From NCBI GenBank assembly GCA_020725805.1, contig DYEF01000107.1, positions 1 through 37,078 of the forward strand: a stretch of DNA of 37,078 bases, in the 5' to 3' direction. The position numbers and the translations under genes were made by a program. Below, one piece after another: positions 16,013-25,606 of this stretch (position 1 is the stretch's first letter; the number at the start of each line of letters is the position of its first letter). This DNA is from Bdellovibrio sp. (lineage in GTDB: Bacteria > Myxococcota > SpSt-1050). Below the pieces are notes generated by a model. The model was given only the letters and a program-made list of their open reading frames with translations. It had not been told where the DNA came from and searched no databases.

Positions 16013-17301
16013 TTCTCCTTTGAACCGGCTTCTGTTAAAGATGCAATAAGACTGATATCGGATTCGGCCCTTTTCCCCGAATAGAGGATTTCGAGATTAT
16101 TACTGGTCCTTATTGCGATCATTCTGAATTTATAGAAAATCACGAGTATAAGCGAGATGAGTAGCAGAAATGAACCCAGAAAGACCGTTTTGGTTCCCGG
16201 GTCATAGGTAATTCTGAGTATCGAATCATACGGCACTTTTATATCTTCGATATAAACCCTGATTCCGCTCTCTTCATTCTGTATCTCTGGTCTGTTTTTG
16301 AGGGCAACAACGGTTGTATCACCGTACTGAATCTTTATTGCCTCGCCCATATTATGGACATTTTCGAAGAAATCTGTGATTTTCAGCCTCTTCCCCATAA
16401 ATTCTGCCTGGTCTTTAAGTCCGATTTTTATATTTTCGGATTTTTCTCCCGAATCGTCAGTGATTCTGAGCGAAAAGACCGCCTCATCGGTATTTGCCTC
16501 GTACGAACTCTGAACAAAGAGAATACCTTTATATTCGAGCGGGTCATTTACTCTTATTCTGGTTCTGAGTTCGTTGTTTGTGTCATAGATTGTTATATCG
16601 GAAATATACTCTACTGACTGACCGGTACTGAGTGTGATATTCGAAAAGCTGTTGAGCCTGAATCTGAATGGCAGAGGTACCTTTATATAGTTGCCCCTTA
16701 TGATTTCCCTGTAGTAGAGATTCTCCGTCTTCCCTTCTGTCAGTCTGATAAATCCCTCATAACCGAAGAGCGCAGAGACAGTAATACCCGCAATGATTAT
16801 CAGGACTGATATATGTACGAGAAGGAAACTGACGGGAGCATATATCCCTTTTTTGCAGATGATATACTGATTGCCGTCCTTTTCGGTCTCAGAGATATTA
16901 TATCCTCTGTTTTTGAGAATTTCTGTTATATCCCCTTTGCTTGCGGCAGGTGGTGAAAAACTGTGTTTCGTCATTGATTCGGTACTTATATATACCGGGC
17001 TCCTGTTTCTTTTGATACGTTCGACTATTGCCGGAAGTCTGTTGAGCGAGCAGGCAATGAGGTTGAAGGTAAAGAGAAAGAGCCAGAGGATTACGGTAAA
17101 ACTGTGATAAGGATTTGTCAGCCCGGTGATTCTGAGCAGAAGGAACAGAAGAGGTCTGTTTTCTGCCAGATATTTCAGGTATGAACTCTCCTGAGGGAGG
17201 AAGGTTGAGACGGAGAGGTAGATCAGGATTATTATAAGAAGAATTACGGTAAGCCTGAGTGATGAAAATATATCGAATACTCTGTCAATCAGTTTATTCA
17301 T
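16009..17301 (-). CDS. resB: Cytochrome c maturation protein ResB (Ccs1)
   Basis: Partner of CcsA in System II maturation. The 430 residues show three N-terminal hydrophobic segments (about 15-35, 65-85 and 155-175, the first after F-S-S-L-R-L-T-V), a large periplasmic domain (about 180-370) rich in beta strands with the family phrase [17 protein letters not shown], and a final membrane segment (about 375-395). Length and layout fit the shorter ResB type. It is followed by ccsA with a four-base overlap. The upstream cytochrome gene ends 41 bases before it, so substrate and maturation machinery sit in one transcription unit. The ribosome binding site is weak (GGAAAA). Confidence 0.92.
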   Translation of the reverse strand: MNKLIDRVFDIFSSLRLTVILLIIILIYLSVSTFLPQESSYLKYLAENRPLLFLLLRITGLTNPYHSFTVILWLFLFTFNLIACSLNRLPAIVERIKRNRSPVYISTESMTKHSFSPPAASKGDITEILKNRGYNISETEKDGNQYIICKKGIYAPVSFLLVHISVLIIIAGITVSALFGYEGFIRLTEGKTENLYYREIIRGNYIKVPLPFRFRLNSFSNITLSTGQSVEYISDITIYDTNNELRTRIRVNDPLEYKGILFVQSSYEANTDEAVFSLRITDDSGEKSENIKIGLKDQAEFMGKRLKITDFFENVHNMGEAIKIQYGDTTVVALKNRPEIQNEESGIRVYIEDIKVPYDSILRITYDPGTKTVFLGSFLLLISLILVIFYKFRMIAIRTSNNLEILYSGKRAESDISLIASLTEAGSKEK

Positions 17302-17342
17302 AATATCAGTTTTCCGGGTTCTGTATGAACAATCCCTCGGTT

Positions 17343-17801
17343 TTATTTATCAGGTTTTTTCGTCTCTTTTTCCTTTTTATGCTCTATCTTCTTCATTCCT
17401 TCCTTGATGTTCATCTTGTTGATTTTGGGGGTCTCCTGAGTGTGGCACTTCTCACAGTATTTCTCGTCGGGTATTCTGAGTCCGATAAGTCTGGCAAGTT
17501 CCTTATCCTTCATCACATATTCCTGTGAATAGTACTTTCCGCCTCCGTGACAGGCCTCGCATCCGATTTCCATATATTTTCCTTCTTTGTCCATCGAGTG
17601 ACACATCAGGCATTCCTTGTTCTTTTTCTGCTCAGGGCTAAGGGAACCTGATGTATCCTTGTGGGCGGTCTTCGAAAACTTTTCGTACTCTTCCTTGTGG
17701 CAGATTCTGCATCTCCCGGAGCCTACGATATCATCTCCGTATACAATCACGGGGGAGAGAAAGAGAATACTGATAGCAATAAATCTGATAAGATTATTCA
17801 T
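17343..17801 (-). CDS. Exported tetraheme c-type cytochrome
   Basis: The 152-residue protein has a signal peptide (hydrophobic 5-20, probable cleavage after V-Y-G) and four CxxCH heme sites: C31-H35, C64-H68, C81-H85 and C116-H120. Spacing and the phrase C-R-I-C-H-K-E-E-Y-E-K-F resemble the cytochrome c554-like multiheme group. Other His residues (for example T-A-H) could serve as distal ligands. The tail after the last heme is very rich in Lys. It is likely periplasmic electron transfer; redox partners are not identifiable. Its ATG overlaps the TGA of the OPT gene by one base, without a ribosome binding site of its own, so it probably depends on translational coupling. The maturation genes resB and ccsA follow directly. 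Confidence 0.9.
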   Translation of the reverse strand: MNNLIRFIAISILFLSPVIVYGDDIVGSGRCRICHKEEYEKFSKTAHKDTSGSLSPEQKKNKECLMCHSMDKEGKYMEIGCEACHGGGKYYSQEYVMKDKELARLIGLRIPDEKYCEKCHTQETPKINKMNIKEGMKKIEHKKEKETKKPDK

Positions 17802-19861
17802 CAGGGTTCGGCTCTCTTTGCGTCGTAGTAGAGATAGAGTGAAAGCGCAATAAATGCCAGAAGTCCTATAATATGTCCGTAATCGGTGTAATAGGCAAGG
17901 GGTTCACCTTCTGCAAATACCTTTCTGGCTATTCCTTCAATGGTAATCTCCTTTTCGGCAACAGGTATTCCGACAGATAAAAATCTGTGCCAGTCGAAGG
18001 TTCTGAAGATTGCCCCGAATACTCCGAAGAGAGATGCACCTGCTATCAGGCCCGATGAGATGAGCATACCTCTCTGAAAGCGTGCCTCCGATAATTTTGC
18101 ATCGTTTTTCCCGGATTTACTTAGCAGATAGGCCAGCAGTCCGCCTACGAGCAGTGGTGTATTGAGTTCCATCGGCAGATACATACCGAGGGCAAATGCG
18201 AGTGCAGGAACCTTGAGCATCTCGTTGATGATTGTAATGAATATACCGACTCCGTAGAGCATCCACGGGATATTCTGGGACGGGTCCATAAGGGTGACGA
18301 TTATGGATTTCATAACATTCGCCTGTGGTGCAGGGACAGCAGGATTGGGTGAACCGTCGGGCAGTGTAAAACCGAATGCCTTATCGATAATGAGGATTGC
18401 AAGACCGACGAAGAAGGATGAGACGAGAATGCCCAGAAATTTCCATTTCTGCTGGTTTTTCGGGGTGGCACCGATCCAGTAACCTATCTTGAGGTCTGTA
18501 ATGAAGCCACCGGCGACCGAAAGGGCAGTGCAGACAAATCCGCCTATTACGAGGGCAATCATAATACCCGATGTGCCCGAGACACCTATCTGGACAAGTA
18601 TTATGGAGGTCAGTATGAGTGTTACGAGAGTCATACCCGAAACCGGGTTTGTGCCGACTGTTGCAATGGCAAGTGCGGCAACTGTTGTAAAGAGGAAAGA
18701 TATTACAAAGGCAATTATTGTCCCGATTACACCAACTTTTACACCGGCTACGGCCGAGAAGAAGACGAGTGCAAGTACAAATACCATAAGGATTCCGAGG
18801 ACAATGAGTTTCATCTTGAGGTCTGACTGGGTCCTCTCTTCCTCCTCCGTACGGGCGCCTTCCTTCTTCTGGAATATCTCCTTGAATCCGAGCGAGAATG
18901 AACGGCCGATGGTCTTAAGATTCTTTATGATACTGATGATTCCGGCGGCCGCAATTGCCCCGATTCCTATCGGTCTGACGAAGTTACTGAAAATCTCCTG
19001 AGCCGAGAGTTCGGAGAGGGCCTTTGTTGCAGGCAGAACCGGGAAATTTACGAACTGTGTAATATAGCCGAGAAGCGGAACCATAACCCACCACGCCATA
19101 AGCGAACCGGCTACAATAATGGCCGCATATTTCAATCCTATTATATATCCGAGGCCCAGAAATAGCGCCTGAGCCTGAAGCTTGAAGACGAGTTTTGTCT
19201 TGTCGTGTATTACTTTACCGAATTCCCAGAGGGTTGTCTTGAGAGAGGCATTCCAGAGGTTTACCGGCTCAACGAGAAAGTCGAATATACCGCCTACCAG
19301 CATACTTGTAATCAGGACCTTTGCCTGTTTTCCGCCTGCCTCTCCCGATACGAGAATCTCAGTTGTTGCAGTTGCCTCGGGGAACGGGAGATGTCCGTGC
19401 TGTTCGACGCAGAAGTATTTTCTGAGGGGAATCAGAAAGAGGACACCCAGCCAGCCGCCGAAGAGCGATGCAAGAAATGTATGATAGAGTTTTGGTTCAA
19501 CTCCCTTTATCATAAAGAGTGCCGGAATCGTAAAGATCGCTCCTGCAACCACGACACCGGAGGCGGCTCCGATACTCTGGATAATGACATTTTCGAGTAT
19601 TGTGGACTTTCTTGCAAATATTCCCGAAAAGCCGACTGCCAGAATTGCAATCGGGATTGCTGCCTCGAATACCTGACCGGCCTTGAGTCCTGAATATGCA
19701 CAGGCAAACGAGAAGATTATAGCCATAATGATGCCGAAAATCACCGAGCGGGTTGTTATCTCCGGAATTTTCTCCGAAGCCGGGACTATCGGGCTGTATT
19801 TTTCTCCGTCTTTCAGGACAGTATAGGCATTAGGTGGAAGTGATTTTTTGCTGCTTTCCAT
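17801..19861 (-). CDS. OPT-family oligopeptide (or metal-chelate) transporter
   Basis: A 686-residue polytopic membrane protein with about 14-16 hydrophobic segments. The N-terminal region (E-I-T-T-R-S-V-I-F-G, then A-Y-S-G-L-K-A-G-Q-V-F-E-A-A-I-P) is the hallmark of the prokaryotic OPT family. Characterised relatives are proton-coupled importers of small peptides, or of metal chelates in the YSL branch. A cytoplasmic loop with many charged residues lies near the middle (about 325-350). AAGGAG precedes the start, and a good promoter lies 40-65 bases upstream. It heads the run with the cytochrome and heme-maturation genes, which may hint at a metal- or heme-related substrate, but nothing in the protein proves this. 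Confidence 0.92.
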   Translation of the reverse strand: MESSKKSLPPNAYTVLKDGEKYSPIVPASEKIPEITTRSVIFGIIMAIIFSFACAYSGLKAGQVFEAAIPIAILAVGFSGIFARKSTILENVIIQSIGAASGVVVAGAIFTIPALFMIKGVEPKLYHTFLASLFGGWLGVLFLIPLRKYFCVEQHGHLPFPEATATTEILVSGEAGGKQAKVLITSMLVGGIFDFLVEPVNLWNASLKTTLWEFGKVIHDKTKLVFKLQAQALFLGLGYIIGLKYAAIIVAGSLMAWWVMVPLLGYITQFVNFPVLPATKALSELSAQEIFSNFVRPIGIGAIAAAGIISIIKNLKTIGRSFSLGFKEIFQKKEGARTEEEERTQSDLKMKLIVLGILMVFVLALVFFSAVAGVKVGVIGTIIAFVISFLFTTVAALAIATVGTNPVSGMTLVTLILTSIILVQIGVSGTSGIMIALVIGGFVCTALSVAGGFITDLKIGYWIGATPKNQQKWKFLGILVSSFFVGLAILIIDKAFGFTLPDGSPNPAVPAPQANVMKSIIVTLMDPSQNIPWMLYGVGIFITIINEMLKVPALAFALGMYLPMELNTPLLVGGLLAYLLSKSGKNDAKLSEARFQRGMLISSGLIAGASLFGVFGAIFRTFDWHRFLSVGIPVAEKEITIEGIARKVFAEGEPLAYYTDYGHIIGLLAFIALSLYLYYDAKRAEP

Positions 19862-19902
19862 AAAAGACTCCTTCCGGACAAAAGGTTTAGATAAAAAAAC
19901 TG

Positions 19903-19929
19903 ATTATATTTTTTTATTCTCTAAGTCAA
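19903..19929 (-). promoter_or_regulatory. Promoter of the OPT-cytochrome-ccs operon
   Basis: On the minus strand TTGACT (19924-19929) and a perfect TATAAT (19903-19908) are 15 bases apart, giving a short leader of about 35 bases. The spacer is shorter than the usual 17 but is A-rich. The hexamers match those before the IHF-like gene. Confidence 0.55.
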
Positions 19930-20023
19930 TATTTTTAGTTTGAATATTCCCTCATTCGTTTCAATATAAAAACCCTATTTTGGTTTTGGTTTTTTGCATC
20001 TGTTGTGGTATTCTTTGCCGGCG

Positions 20024-20902
20024 ATGAAGATACAGGATGCGATAGAGAGCAGAAAGATTTTTTTCATTACCGGCAAGGGCGGGACTGGGAAGAGTACCTA
20101 TACCGTCTCTCTGGGAAGACTCTCTGCCCTTAGGCATAAGACCCTTATTGTGGATTTTGACAACAAACGGTCGACAATCAGGGAGATACTCAAATGCCAG
20201 AACCTCTCGACAGAGCCGCAGGGAGTAGGTAATAATCTCTTCTTTTCCCACATAGAACCGGAGGATGCACTGAGATTCTATCTCAATGATTACCTCAAAA
20301 GCGATTTTCTGATAAATCTGGCAGTAAACCTCAAGCCCTTAAAATCATTTTATAATGCACTTCCTTCTGCAAAGGAGATGCTTATTACATATTTCCTGCT
20401 GCACCTTATAAAGAATTACGACTTCGAGAAGATATTTATCGATATGCCGGCATCGGGACACGCGGAATTGTTTCTGAAGATACCTCATTCGGCAAAAGGT
20501 ATCTTCAAGAGAGGTCCAGTAATAAGTATTGCTGATGAGATGAACAGGTGGATATATAGTCCGGAAAAATCAGGTGTTATCCAGATAACGCTTGCGGAGG
20601 AAGTTGTAATATCGGAGACGGTCGAGTTCTATAGGAAGTTCAATGCAATCGGGAATGTCAGTGTCCTTCTGGTTATAGTAAACAAGGTGTATCAGATGTA
20701 TGATACCGGATTTGTCTCTGATGAGTGCTTTAAGGACAGGGATATCCTGAATCTGTACAATTATTACATTGCAAAGTTCAAAGAGCAGAGGGCGCTTACA
20801 GACGAACTCTCTAAAAGTACCGAAGGCAGGATTATTGAAATACCTTTTTTTCCGGTCAAAAATCCCGCATCGGAGATTTTTGAATATATCAACAGGCAAT
20901 GA
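20024..20902 (+). CDS. ArsA/Get3-like ATPase, first of a pair
   Basis: A 292-residue cytosolic P-loop ATPase of the ArsA/Get3 branch of the SIMIBI class. It has a deviant Walker A, G-K-G-G-T-G-K-S (17-24), with the signature Lys18 that reaches across the dimer in this class. A switch-II-like strand I-D-M-P-A-S-G-H-A matches the T-A-P-T-G-H wording of ArsA/Get3. The switch I region reads V-D-F-D-N-K-R-S instead of the usual D-P-A-H-S. No arsenite-binding Cys triad and no zinc CxxC are seen, so an arsenite pump role is unlikely. I prefer ATG 20024 to a TTG ten codons upstream; neither has a ribosome binding site. The stop overlaps the next gene by four bases. The pair resembles the adjacent ArsA-like genes of Actinobacteria such as Rv3679/Rv3680. 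Confidence 0.85.
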   Translation: MKIQDAIESRKIFFITGKGGTGKSTYTVSLGRLSALRHKTLIVDFDNKRSTIREILKCQNLSTEPQGVGNNLFFSHIEPEDALRFYLNDYLKSDFLINLAVNLKPLKSFYNALPSAKEMLITYFLLHLIKNYDFEKIFIDMPASGHAELFLKIPHSAKGIFKRGPVISIADEMNRWIYSPEKSGVIQITLAEEVVISETVEFYRKFNAIGNVSVLLVIVNKVYQMYDTGFVSDECFKDRDILNLYNYYIAKFKEQRALTDELSKSTEGRIIEIPFFPVKNPASEIFEYINRQ

Positions 20903-22011
20903 ACAGGAAGAAATCAAGGATTTTGTTTATGTTCGGCCCCGGCGGAGTGGGAAAGACGACCCTCTCTTCCGCACTCGGTATATCTCTTGCGGCAAAAGGG
21001 CTTGATACCCTTGTTGTGACGGTTGACCCTGCAAGGAGATTGAAGGATATTCTCAGGATAAAGGATATGGGATTCGAACCGGTTTCACTGAACGGTCATT
21101 TCAGGGATGAGACCGGAAGGGAGCTTTCCGGCAGACTGGATGCGATGATGGTCGATTCGAAGAATGCCTTTCTGAACCTTTTGAAGAGATATATTCACGA
21201 TGAAGCCCTTGTCGGCAAAGTGGTATCGAACAGGATTTTCAGGTTTCTCTCTGATTCGGTAATCGGTGCTCAGGAGTATTTTGCCGCCGAAAAGATATAT
21301 GATATCTACCTTGGCGGTGAATACGATATAATTGTAGTGGATACTGCACCCTCGAAGAATGCATTCGAATTTATCGACGGGGCCGGAAAGATGGCGGGGT
21401 TTCTGGACAAGAAGGTGATAAGATTCTTTGCCGATATACCTGATTCTGAATCGATTACGAACCTCTTCTTCAGAAAGACAGGCGATTTTCTGTATAAAGT
21501 GCTCGGTATGATTTTCGGACCGGAGTTCATTACCGATATGAGGGATTTTCTGGGGAATATATCCGTTATGTACGACGGCCTCCTGAAGAGGGCCTATGAG
21601 CTCAGTGCGTTGTATCTGTCAGGTGAAGTAAAGTATTTCATTGTCGGCTCCCCTCAGAAACTCTGTCTGGGAGAACTGAATCATCTCCAGAAGGGGTTGA
21701 AACAGAGAGGCATATCGGATATAACGGTTATTCTGAACCGGGCACCTTATCTTTTCGGAAGAGAAGAACTTGCCGAAAAAATAAATATATTGATGACAAA
21801 ATGTGAAAAGGGTGATATAAAGTTAAACCTTGAATTTATCCTGAGCATAGAAAGAGAGATGCTTGAGTCTGTAAAGAGAGATATGGAAAATCAGAGCGAA
21901 ATCGGCAACGATAAAAGGAAGATTGTTCTGCCGGACCTTTATACTGATATTTCGGGTTTTGACCAGCTCCTGGATATCGGGAATATAATAAGAGGAGGTA
22001 TCGGACTATGA
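20899..22011 (+). CDS. ArsA/Get3-like ATPase, second of a pair
   Basis: A 370-residue ATPase. Walker A reads G-P-G-G-V-G-K-T-T (13-21): the signature Lys of ArsA/Get3/MinD is replaced by Pro14. Switch I V-D-P-A-R-R-L-K-D-I-L and switch II V-V-D-T-A-P-S-K-N-A-F-E-F (Asp148) are intact. The regions L-D-A-M-M-V-D-S-K and I-G-A-Q-E-Y-F-A-A-E-K are characteristic of the second member of paired ArsA-like ATPases (Rv3680 type in Mycobacterium). By family knowledge such pairs form heterodimers. Because only the upstream partner has the signature Lys, I infer an asymmetric heterodimer. The gene starts in a four-base overlap and ends in a four-base overlap with the exported TPR protein, so the three are one translation-coupled unit. 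Cargo is unknown. Confidence 0.87.
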   Translation: MNRKKSRILFMFGPGGVGKTTLSSALGISLAAKGLDTLVVTVDPARRLKDILRIKDMGFEPVSLNGHFRDETGRELSGRLDAMMVDSKNAFLNLLKRYIHDEALVGKVVSNRIFRFLSDSVIGAQEYFAAEKIYDIYLGGEYDIIVVDTAPSKNAFEFIDGAGKMAGFLDKKVIRFFADIPDSESITNLFFRKTGDFLYKVLGMIFGPEFITDMRDFLGNISVMYDGLLKRAYELSALYLSGEVKYFIVGSPQKLCLGELNHLQKGLKQRGISDITVILNRAPYLFGREELAEKINILMTKCEKGDIKLNLEFILSIEREMLESVKRDMENQSEIGNDKRKIVLPDLYTDISGFDQLLDIGNIIRGGIGL

Positions 22012-23549
22012 AATACTGCTTTTTTGCATCAATGTTGTTCATTGTCATTTTAGCAGGGACAGGTATTGCTGCAGCACAGGATGCAGATTCACTGAGGATG
22101 CAGGGTGACGAGGCCTATAAGGCGAAGGATTTTGACAAGGCTATCGAATTATACAGGGCGAGTCTCAAGATAAACGGCAAGAACTGGCAGGTCCACGAAG
22201 CACTCGGGAATGCATATTTCAAGGCCAAGAGATATACGGACGCCGCCGCAAGTTATGCAGAGGCACTCGGATATAACCCGCAGCTTCTCTCTGCCTATTA
22301 CAACATCGGGTATTCCTATATGAAGGCCGGTCTTTTCAATGAAGCCATAAAATATCTCGAAAAATATGTATCGGTTAAGGGAGATGACCCGGATGGTTTT
22401 TACAGACTTGCCGAATCATATTATTCGGTCGCCGAAAAGGAGAATGCAATCAAAAATTATGAAAAGTTCCTCTCAATGGCAAATAAGGATGTCTCCCAGA
22501 AGAAGATAGATGATGCAAAGGCAAAGCTAACGGAACTCAAGGGTAAATCCGGAGATTCAGCGCCGGCCGTTGCCCCGGTTGTAGCTCCTGCCCCGCAGAT
22601 AGCGACTCAGCCGTCCGCACCATCTTCCGGTACGGCTCCTGTCATAGCTCCTGTAGTTGCCCCTGTTGTTCCGTCTGTACCATCAGCATCGGCAGTCTCT
22701 GTGTCGCCGTCAGCTTCACAACCCGCAGCTTCACAGGTTCAGACTCCGGTCTCTCCTTCTCCTGCACAGCCGGTCAAGCCACAGCAGCCGGCAGCAGCGG
22801 CTCCGGATACAATGATGAAGAGCTCTCTTGCCAATGACCCTGCCATCGAGATCATAAAAGAGGCCGACGGTCATCTTGCAAACGGAAATTACAGACTTGC
22901 AATCTCCACATACAGGGATGCTCTCATTAAAAACCCGAACAGTATTCAGGCACATTATAATCTTGGTATTGCGCTTGCGAAAGTCGAGAGATATGAACAG
23001 GCAATATCGGAGTGGGAAAAGGTTTTGCAGCTTGACCCTTCTAATGCAGGCGCTCAGGAGAATATAAACCGCGCAAAGGCCAAAATGGCCGGTGCATCAG
23101 TTCCGGCAACCCAGCCTGCCCCGGTTGCAGCGTCACAGCCGTCACAGCCTGCGCAACCGCAGACGCAGCAGCTCTCTCCCGTGGATGACCTTCTTGCAAA
23201 GGCAAACAAGGCAAACAGTTCGGGCGATTATGCCTCTGCAATCAAATATATAGACGAGCTTATGGTTATAAAGAAAGATGTGGCAGAGGCCTATGTGGTA
23301 AAAGGTGATGCACTTCTCGGAATGGCAAAGTATCTGGATGCAATAAATGAATACAAGAAGGCACTTGCACTCAATCCGCAGCTGGCAAATCCGCTCTTCG
23401 GTATGGCTGAATCATACAGACTGCTTGCAAAGACCGATATGGCAATTCAGTACTATAAGCTTTTTCTGAATTCTCCCAATCCGGACAAGGCAAAGTGGAG
23501 AATAGAGCGGGCCAGCAAGATGCTCAAATCCCTTGAGGCTATCAGATAG
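22008..23549 (+). CDS. Exported TPR-repeat protein with Pro/Ala-rich linkers
   Basis: The 513-residue protein begins with a signal peptide (hydrophobic 5-24, probable cleavage at A-A-A/Q), so it should be periplasmic. It then shows three TPR blocks: about 30-175 (A-Y-K-A-K-D-F-D-K-A-I-E-L-Y style helices), about 280-355, and about 393-510. These are separated by two low-complexity linkers rich in Pro, Ala, Val and Gln (about 183-270 and 360-388). TPRs bind peptides or assemble complexes. AGGAGG lies nine bases before the ATG, within the end of the ATPase gene. Tight coupling to the ATPase pair suggests shared function, for example handling or stabilising a membrane cargo, but this is inference from position alone. 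Confidence 0.88.
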   Translation: MKYCFFASMLFIVILAGTGIAAAQDADSLRMQGDEAYKAKDFDKAIELYRASLKINGKNWQVHEALGNAYFKAKRYTDAAASYAEALGYNPQLLSAYYNIGYSYMKAGLFNEAIKYLEKYVSVKGDDPDGFYRLAESYYSVAEKENAIKNYEKFLSMANKDVSQKKIDDAKAKLTELKGKSGDSAPAVAPVVAPAPQIATQPSAPSSGTAPVIAPVVAPVVPSVPSASAVSVSPSASQPAASQVQTPVSPSPAQPVKPQQPAAAAPDTMMKSSLANDPAIEIIKEADGHLANGNYRLAISTYRDALIKNPNSIQAHYNLGIALAKVERYEQAISEWEKVLQLDPSNAGAQENINRAKAKMAGASVPATQPAPVAASQPSQPAQPQTQQLSPVDDLLAKANKANSSGDYASAIKYIDELMVIKKDVAEAYVVKGDALLGMAKYLDAINEYKKALALNPQLANPLFGMAESYRLLAKTDMAIQYYKLFLNSPNPDKAKWRIERASKMLKSLEAIR

Positions 23550-23656
23550 AGTATTTGCTTGCTTTTTGGTCAATTCTTCTGTAAAAAATACCGAACGTTT
23601 AGTAATATCCCGAATGAAGAGGGATTCTGTTACTCTGATTTACAAGAGGAGGTTAT

Positions 23657-24163
23657 ATGTCAAGAATTGAAAGTATTCTTTCCAAGGCAGACGAGATGTT
23701 CTTTGACGCAGATGATAAGATAAGAAACGGGCAGATAGTTGAGGCAAAGGATATTCTGATAAATCTGATTAACCAGTTTCCGGAATACGGCAGGGCTTAC
23801 AATCATCTGGGCTGGATATATGAGACTAAATACAAGGACTATGCAACGGCAGAAAATTATTACAGGAAGGCTTTGGAGTTTGCACCTGACTATCCGGCCG
23901 TATATCTGAATTATGCAATTGTTCTTTCTTCTATGGAAAAATTCGATGAGCTCGAGAAACTGCTCAATCAGGCCCTTACTGTTCCGGGAATTTCGAAGGA
24001 CAAGATTTTTAACGAGTTCGGGATTATGTATGAACTGAAGGGTGAATTTCTGAAGGCAATAGATTTTTACAAAAAGGCAATAAACGCCTCTCTTGCGGAT
24101 AAGGATATCGAAATTTACAGGGAGTCAATAAACAGGTGCAAGACAAAGAGGGAGATACTCTGA
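23657..24163 (+). CDS. Small cytoplasmic TPR protein
   Basis: A 168-residue protein without signal peptide or membrane segment, composed of about four TPR-like helix pairs. Clear ones are around A-K-D-I-L-I-N-L-I-N-Q-F-P-E-Y-G-R-A-Y-N-H-L-G-W, A-E-N-Y-Y-R-K-A-L-E-F-A-P and A-I-D-F-Y-K-K-A-I. AGGAGG sits close upstream of the ATG. A 107-base gap separates it from the exported TPR gene, and I could not find a convincing promoter in it. It may belong with the ATPase pair, where it would be the cytosolic TPR partner, or be independent. Function unknown. Confidence 0.8.
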   Translation: MSRIESILSKADEMFFDADDKIRNGQIVEAKDILINLINQFPEYGRAYNHLGWIYETKYKDYATAENYYRKALEFAPDYPAVYLNYAIVLSSMEKFDELEKLLNQALTVPGISKDKIFNEFGIMYELKGEFLKAIDFYKKAINASLADKDIEIYRESINRCKTKREIL

Positions 24164-24245
24164 GGAGTAAGGGGTAACGGTGCAGGTTTTACATTCGATG
24201 TTCTGAACTTAAATAAACTTTTATGCAGTTATAACGGAGTAAATT

Positions 24246-25595
24246 ATGAGAAGGCTTTTCGGTACAGACGGAGTCAGAGGTATTGCAAACGAGTATCCTA
24301 TGACTGCAGAGATGGCTATGCAGATAGGACGTGCAATTGCCGTATTGTGTCAGCACGGAAACCACAGACACAAGATTATCATCGGAAAGGATACAAGGAT
24401 TTCGGGTTATATGTTCGAAACTTCCCTCTCCTCCGGGATATGTTCTATGGGTGTTGATATTATGCTTGTCGGGCCTCTGCCGACGCCGGCTATTGCATTT
24501 ATTACTCAGAGTATGAGGGCTGATGCGGGTATAGTCATATCCGCTTCCCACAATCCGTATCAGGACAACGGAATAAAGATATTCTCGAGGGATGGCTTCA
24601 AACTGCCGGATGAGGTGGAGGAGAAGATCGAGGAACTTGTATTTGCAGCCTCAATGGATTCGCTCCGCCCGAGCCCCGAACGGATAGGGAAGGCATTCAG
24701 AATCGATGATGCCTCGGGGAGATATATTCAGCATCTGAAGAACACATTTCCGCCGGAGATGACGCTTGACGGTCTAAGGGTAGTGGTTGACTGTGCAAAC
24801 GGAGCGGCCTATAAAGTTGCCCCTGTTGTATTCGAGGAACTGGGAGCAGATGTAATAAGTGCAGGTATAGAACCTGACGGGGTAAATATTAACAGGGATG
24901 TAGGGGCACTTTATCCTGAGCATATGGCCGAACTGGTAAAGAAGCACAGGGCCGATATAGGGATTGCACTTGACGGTGATGCAGACAGGGTGATTATCTG
25001 TGATGAAAAAGGGAGCATTGTTGACGGAGACCAGATAATGGCTATCAATGCCTCAGAGATGGCAGAGACGGGTCGGCTGAAAAAGAATACGGTTGTGGCA
25101 ACTGTAATGAGCAATATGGGACTTGAGGTCTTTCTGAAGGAAAACGGAATGAAGCTTGTAAGGACTCAGGTTGGTGACAGGTATGTCGTGGAGTATATGA
25201 GAAAATACGGGCTGAATTTCGGAGGTGAGCAGTCGGGCCACATTATTTTTATGGATTATCTGACTACAGGCGACGGGATACTGGCGGCCCTTCAGACGCT
25301 CTCGGTGATGAAGAAGAGGTCAAGACCTCTTTCCGAACTTGCAAAAATAATCAGGAAGTTTCCGCAGGTACTGATAAATTTCAGGGTAAAGGAGAAGAAG
25401 GACCTGAATTCAATAGGCGAGATATCGAAGGCAATAAAACAGGCCGAAAAGAGTCTTAAGGGGAGAGGGCGCGTACTCGTCAGATATTCAGGGACGGAGA
25501 TGAAGGCGAGGGTAATGGTCGAGGGAGAAGACAGGGGAAAAATCGAAAAGATTGCAAATGAGATTTCCGAACTCATAAAAAAATATGTATGCTGA
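24246..25595 (+). CDS. glmM: Phosphoglucosamine mutase
   Basis: Converts glucosamine-6-phosphate to glucosamine-1-phosphate on the way to UDP-GlcNAc, for peptidoglycan and lipopolysaccharide. The 449-residue protein opens with F-G-T-D-G-V-R-G. It carries the phosphoserine loop S-A-S-H-N-P (Ser101), the metal loop D-G-D-A-D-R, the sugar loop G-G-E-Q-S-G-H, and the phosphate-binding R-Y-S-G-T-E near the end. Length is standard (about 445-450). GGAG precedes the start by seven bases. The following pdxJ gene starts 11 bases after the stop, so glmM, pdxJ and rluB likely form an operon. Confidence 0.97.
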   Translation: MRRLFGTDGVRGIANEYPMTAEMAMQIGRAIAVLCQHGNHRHKIIIGKDTRISGYMFETSLSSGICSMGVDIMLVGPLPTPAIAFITQSMRADAGIVISASHNPYQDNGIKIFSRDGFKLPDEVEEKIEELVFAASMDSLRPSPERIGKAFRIDDASGRYIQHLKNTFPPEMTLDGLRVVVDCANGAAYKVAPVVFEELGADVISAGIEPDGVNINRDVGALYPEHMAELVKKHRADIGIALDGDADRVIICDEKGSIVDGDQIMAINASEMAETGRLKKNTVVATVMSNMGLEVFLKENGMKLVRTQVGDRYVVEYMRKYGLNFGGEQSGHIIFMDYLTTGDGILAALQTLSVMKKRSRPLSELAKIIRKFPQVLINFRVKEKKDLNSIGEISKAIKQAEKSLKGRGRVLVRYSGTEMKARVMVEGEDRGKIEKIANEISELIKKYVC

Positions 25596-25606
25596 CCGGA
25601 GGAACT

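Noticed and set aside
18489-19001. Plus-strand open frame of 170 codons inside the OPT gene
   Set aside because: It is antisense to a well-conserved transporter, is low in complexity, and has no signals for expression.
20009-20024. TATTCT as a -10 giving a leaderless first ArsA-like gene
   Set aside because: The -35 partner (TTGGTT) and the -10 are both weak, so the case is much poorer than that of the HD-GYP gene.
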